From the NCBI GenBank assembly GCA_000754445.1, contig JNSD01000003.1, positions 1-56,932 on the forward strand: a DNA stretch of 56,932 nt. The letters run 5' to 3'. This document shows, one piece after another, positions 53,419 to 56,932 of the stretch. The notes beneath the pieces were generated by a model that saw nothing but the letters and a program-made list of their open reading frames with translations, was not told where the DNA came from and ran no database searches. Every line of letters starts with the position of its first letter. The first letter of the stretch is position 1. Origin of the DNA: an actinobacterium acMicro-4 (GTDB lineage: Bacteria; Actinomycetota; Actinomycetes; Actinomycetales; Microbacteriaceae). Made by a program: the position numbers and the translations under genes.

Positions 53419-54933
53419 ATGAAGCTTGAACTGAGAGACATGACCAAGCGGTTTGGTCCTGTGGTCGCTAACGACCACATTTCTCTAACGGTTGAGCCCG
53501 GCCAAATCCACGCGCTGCTCGGAGAAAACGGGGCCGGCAAGTCGACGTTGATGAACCTTCTCTACGGCCTCTACAAGCCGGATGAGGGCCGCATACTTCT
53601 CGATGGCACAGAAGTGACCTTCGCTAACCCGCGCGATGCAATGGCGGCCGGCATTGGAATGGTCCACCAGCACTTCATGCTGGTGCCAGTGTTTAGCGTC
53701 GCTGAGAACGTAGTGCTGGGAAACGAGCCCTCTACTCGCATCGGGTCCCTTGACTTGGACACGGCTCGTGAACGAGTCCATGAGATTTCTGCGAGATTTG
53801 GTTTTGATATTGACTCAGACGCCATCATTGAAGATTTGCCGGTGGGAATCCAGCAACGCGTGGAAATCATCAAAGCGCTAGCCCGGGACGCTGAAATTCT
53901 GATTCTTGACGAGCCAACGGCCGTGCTGACGCCTCAAGAAACCGATGAATTGATGGCCATCATGCGTCAGCTGGCCGCTGAAGGTAAGTCGATTGTGTTC
54001 ATCACCCACAAGCTTCGCGAGGTGAAAGCGGTCGCTGACGTGGTGACCGTTATTCGCGGTGGCACAGTAGTCGACTCGGTCTCACCAACCACCCCTATCA
54101 ACGAGCTCGCGTCGTTGATGGTCGGCCGAGAGGTGGACCTGACGGTCTCGAAGAAGGTGGCCGCGTCTGGTGCGGTGGTGCTCGCGATTGATAACCTCGT
54201 GTCCGTTGACGAGCGAGGACGCCGGGTTATCGACGGTGTGAGCTTCGAAGTCCGCGCTGGCGAAGTCTTGTGTGTGGCGGGTGTTGAGGGCAATGGCCAG
54301 ACAGCGCTTGCGGAAACCATCTTGGGGCTTCGCGAAGTCCACAGCGGGATAATCACTCTCGCTGGAAAAGACATCACCCACGACCGAGTTAAGCAGGTTC
54401 TTGACGCCGGCGTTGGATATATCCCAGAAGACCGCAAGAAAGACGGTCTGGTTGGTGACTTCACGATCGAAGAGAACCTGATGCTGAACGGCTCCTTTGG
54501 TGCTCCGTGGGCAAAAGGGCTTGGCATCGATTTCGCGTCTCGCCAGCGCGAGAGCGCAAAACTGATTGAACAGTTCGATATTCGTACGCCCTCCGCGACG
54601 ACGCTGGTTAAGAAGCTCTCCGGTGGAAACCAGCAGAAAGTCGTCGTTGCGCGGGAATTGTCCAGGGAGCTGACGCTATTTGTTGCTGCGCAGCCAACGC
54701 GTGGTGTGGATGTGGGCTCCATAGAGTTCATTCACGAGCGCATTGTTCAGACGAGGGATTCGGGCATCCCCGTGGTCATCTTCTCGACTGAACTCGATGA
54801 GGTCTATGCCTTGGCCGATCGCATTGCCGTGATGTATCGAGGCAAACTCGTGGGGATTGTTCCCCCCAGCACTTCTCGGGAAGTGATGGGTCAGATGATG
54901 GCCGGTGTTTCACCAGCGGAGGTCGCAGCATGA
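53419..54933 (+). CDS. Nucleoside ABC importer ATPase (tandem ABC domains)
   Basis: 504 residues, two ABC domains as in RbsA/NupA-type ATPases. First: Walker A GENGAGKST, signature replaced by LPVGIQQRVEI, Walker B ILILDEPTA. Second: degenerate P-loop GVEGNGQTAL, signature KLSGGNQQK, and the Walker B region FVAAQPTRGVD with Asp replaced. The ATG 53419 gives the family N-terminus MKLELRDMTKRFG; GTG 53401 is an alternative. Overlaps the first permease by four bases. Confidence 0.93.
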   Translation: MKLELRDMTKRFGPVVANDHISLTVEPGQIHALLGENGAGKSTLMNLLYGLYKPDEGRILLDGTEVTFANPRDAMAAGIGMVHQHFMLVPVFSVAENVVLGNEPSTRIGSLDLDTARERVHEISARFGFDIDSDAIIEDLPVGIQQRVEIIKALARDAEILILDEPTAVLTPQETDELMAIMRQLAAEGKSIVFITHKLREVKAVADVVTVIRGGTVVDSVSPTTPINELASLMVGREVDLTVSKKVAASGAVVLAIDNLVSVDERGRRVIDGVSFEVRAGEVLCVAGVEGNGQTALAETILGLREVHSGIITLAGKDITHDRVKQVLDAGVGYIPEDRKKDGLVGDFTIEENLMLNGSFGAPWAKGLGIDFASRQRESAKLIEQFDIRTPSATTLVKKLSGGNQQKVVVARELSRELTLFVAAQPTRGVDVGSIEFIHERIVQTRDSGIPVVIFSTELDEVYALADRIAVMYRGKLVGIVPPSTSREVMGQMMAGVSPAEVAA

Positions 54934-56123
54934 ACGTTGTGAAGGAGATTCTCTCCACTTCCGCCACCAAGGCATTCCTCTCTATTGTTATGGGCTTCGC
55001 GGTTGGAGCCATTTTCATGATGATTTCAGGAGAAGAGGTATCAGAAGCTTTTGAATCGGGCGGCTTTGCCGAAGCGTTCCAGGCCTCTCTTCGCACTGTT
55101 GCCGATGGCTATGGGGCTCTCTTCCGCGGTTCTGTTTTCAATACGCGTGCTGACGACTTAGCAACGGCAATCAGGCCACTGACGGAGACCTTTAGGCTCG
55201 GGGCTCCTTTGATTGCCGCGGGTCTTGGCATCTCACTGGGATTCCGGGTGGGACTGTTCAACATTGGTGGCAATGGTCAGATGCTCTTTGGCATCCTGTG
55301 GGCCACATGGATTAGCACCCGGGTCGAGATGCCCATCATTCTTCACATGCTGGTAGCCCTGGTTGTCGCAATCCTTGGAGCGGCGCTCTGGGGCGCGTTG
55401 GTTGGATTCTTGAAAGCCCAAACGGGCGCGCACGAAGTGATCCTCACCATCATGTTGAACTACGTGGCCATCAGTCTTTTCACGTGGTTCATCCGAGACC
55501 CCAACCTACTTCAGCAAGTAGACGGGGGTGGAACACCGAAATCTGATGCTCCGGCCCTTACTGCCCAATTGCCGGCTCTATTCCCCGGAACCTACGCACT
55601 TCACGCCGGATTCGTCCTTGCGCTCCTGGCTGTTCTTGTCTACTGGTGGCTAATGGAGCGTTCAGCGATTGGTTTCCGTTTCCGCATGGTTGGCCACAAC
55701 CCTCACGCAGCCAGGACTGCTGGTATTTCGGTAGAGCGCACCTACGTGCTGGCAATGGCCACCTCAGCAGCATTCTTGGGCGTTGCCGGCGCCAATCAGG
55801 CACTGGGAACCCAGGTGGGGTATACCGAAACCGTTCACTCGGGTATTGGCTTTGACGGCATCACGGTGGCACTACTCGGTGGCGGCAATGCGGTTGGAAT
55901 CCTTTTCGCAGGGCTGCTTTTTGGAGCCTTCAAAGCTGGTGGCCCCCAGATGCAGGTCATTGGGGTCTCCCCCGAGGTTCTCGGCATTGTCCAGGGAGCG
56001 ATAGTGCTCTTTATCGCAGCACCCCCGCTGGTGCGCGCCATTTTTAGGTTGCCGATGCTGGCCTCGACCCCGCGACTGGATCGCCTCAGAGGGCGCTTTG
56101 GGGGAAAGGCGGTGGAATCGTGA
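54930..56123 (+). CDS. Nucleoside ABC importer permease 1
   Basis: 397 residues with about ten membrane helices. The motif GLFNIGGNGQMLFG and EVILTIMLNYVAI (the EAA-like loop), then FDGITVALLGGGNAVG, are typical of BPD_transp_2 permeases of BMP systems. Starts ATG 54930 overlapping the ATPase stop; its own stop overlaps the start of the second permease (GTGA). Confidence 0.93.
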   Translation: MNVVKEILSTSATKAFLSIVMGFAVGAIFMMISGEEVSEAFESGGFAEAFQASLRTVADGYGALFRGSVFNTRADDLATAIRPLTETFRLGAPLIAAGLGISLGFRVGLFNIGGNGQMLFGILWATWISTRVEMPIILHMLVALVVAILGAALWGALVGFLKAQTGAHEVILTIMLNYVAISLFTWFIRDPNLLQQVDGGGTPKSDAPALTAQLPALFPGTYALHAGFVLALLAVLVYWWLMERSAIGFRFRMVGHNPHAARTAGISVERTYVLAMATSAAFLGVAGANQALGTQVGYTETVHSGIGFDGITVALLGGGNAVGILFAGLLFGAFKAGGPQMQVIGVSPEVLGIVQGAIVLFIAAPPLVRAIFRLPMLASTPRLDRLRGRFGGKAVES

Positions 56124-56932
56124 GCATCCAAACCTCCCCAGGAATGTTTTCCCTGGCAGAAGCAAAGGTGAGCTGGAAAGCTCCCTGGTTGATGGCAGTG
56201 TTTGCCGCCGTCGTTTTCGTCGGCTTTGGCGTGTTGGGTCGGCGCGAGCCTGTGGTCTATACGCTCACTCCCGACAGCGCGTCGTTTAGTCTGCCGCCGA
56301 TAGAGGTCATGTCCCACATGGTGGGCCTAGTTCTTGGCGTCGTGCTGTTTGCGATTACGGTGTTGGCCTTTATCTGGGTGAAGCTGAACAGACCAGTTCC
56401 CCTGTGGTGGTCGCTGGTCTTCGGTTTCATCAGCATCGTGGCGCTGTTGGGATGGTTGGCCGCTGGTGACCGTGTTCCCTTCGCGTTCATTCTGGGCAAC
56501 GCCATTGTTTTAGCCCTGCCCATCATCTTCGGCGGCATGGCCGGTGTGATGTCCGAGCGTGTTGGTGTGGTGAACATTGCAATCGAAGGCCAGCTTCTTA
56601 CCGGTGCTTTTGTGGCGGCGGTAGTGAGCACACTGACCGGGAACCTCTACATCGGGATGGTTGCAGCGATGATTGCTGCTGCTCTGATGTCGATGGTTCT
56701 CGCGGTCTTCGCGATTCGATACCTGGTTGATCAGATCATCGTCGGTGTGGTGCTGAACGTTCTGGTGATTGGAATCACCAACTTCTTGTATTCGCAGTGG
56801 CTGACAACCGATGCTGTGAACACCAACTCACCCGGAACATTCGAGATTGTGGCGATTCCTCTCCTGTCAGACATTCCGATTATTGGACCGGTTCTCTTTG
56901 AGAACCGGGTCACGGTCTATCTCGCGTTCTTG
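56120..56932 (+). CDS. Nucleoside ABC importer permease 2, C-terminus cut by window edge
   Basis: 271 residues seen, open at the window end. Begins GTG 56120 (MSIQTSPGMFSLAEAKVSW). Several membrane helices, and the conserved SERVGVVNIAIEGQLLTGAF segment shared with permease 1 family. Forms the channel with permease 1. Coordinates are truncated. Confidence 0.9.
   Translation, partial: MSIQTSPGMFSLAEAKVSWKAPWLMAVFAAVVFVGFGVLGRREPVVYTLTPDSASFSLPPIEVMSHMVGLVLGVVLFAITVLAFIWVKLNRPVPLWWSLVFGFISIVALLGWLAAGDRVPFAFILGNAIVLALPIIFGGMAGVMSERVGVVNIAIEGQLLTGAFVAAVVSTLTGNLYIGMVAAMIAAALMSMVLAVFAIRYLVDQIIVGVVLNVLVIGITNFLYSQWLTTDAVNTNSPGTFEIVAIPLLSDIPIIGPVLFENRVTVYLAFL

Noticed and set aside
53967-54731. A 254-residue minus-strand frame inside the nucleoside ABC ATPase
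   Set aside because: Shadow of the real ATPase; Ser/Thr/Arg-rich, no domain.

Overview
The window looks like a compact chromosome segment from a small-genome actinobacterium, most likely an aquatic member of the Microbacteriaceae. This is inferred from gene content and order (SenX3-RegX3 with divergent PhoU, a GlnR-type orphan regulator, a MutT1-type NUDIX-phosphatase fusion beside ppk, and the lpqE/carD/ispDF/cysS/rRNA-methylase block), from a base composition that looks like high-50s percent G+C, and from very tight packing. No gap between genes exceeds 300 bases. There is no rRNA, insertion sequence, prophage or CRISPR array. Two tRNAs (Lys-TTT, Thr-TGT) and one clear riboswitch (FMN) are present.

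Layout: 1-5221 holds a galactokinase-like kinase cut by the window edge, a CPBP protease, and a lipoprotein plus ECF transporter whose T and both A domains are one polypeptide. 5218-9668 is metF-metH. 9795-11789 is a dgcN-dgcA pair (predicted N-acetyl-D-glutamate pathway). 11819-14240 has tRNA-Lys, a DUF3048 lipoprotein, a DUF2834 membrane protein, a conserved protein of unknown function and a candidate structured RNA. 14243-23160 is a phosphate and nitrogen control region: mutT1, ppk, glnR, two small membrane proteins, ygfZ, gpmA, phoU, senX3, regX3. 23157-27907 is the lpqE/carD/ispDF/cysS/rlmB block. 27904-31756 has a DUF4032 kinase-like protein, a sugar-ABC ATPase, a DsbA-like thiol protein and tRNA-Thr. 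31863-37910 has dacB, pncA, two glycosyltransferase-like proteins and an ABC exporter. 37907-41312 is ribD-ribE-ribBA-ribH behind an FMN riboswitch, divergent from glpK. 43090-51985 has UDP-glucose dehydrogenase, trpS, xthA, sdhCDAB, a GDP-mannose pyrophosphorylase and a UDP-xylose synthase-like epimerase. 52209-56932 is a BMP-family (predicted nucleoside) ABC importer, cut in its second permease.

Functional links: the ECF transporter meets B12-dependent metH tail to tail, so cobalamin uptake is a reasonable guess for its substrate. UDP-glucose dehydrogenase and UDP-xylose synthase together give UDP-glucose to UDP-glucuronate to UDP-xylose, and with GDP-mannose synthesis and the glycosyltransferase-like genes suggest a surface glycan. 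Polyphosphate kinase, PhoU, SenX3-RegX3 and GlnR lie within about 8 kb.

Two architectural patterns recur. First, thirteen starts have a TANNNT hexamer 6-8 bases upstream, usually without a Shine-Dalgarno sequence, the signature of leaderless mRNAs. Second, seven of ten convergent junctions share the four bases CTAG or CTAA so that the two stop codons interlock. An eighth abuts exactly, and the only two with space between the genes contain tRNA-Thr and the candidate RNA at 14160.
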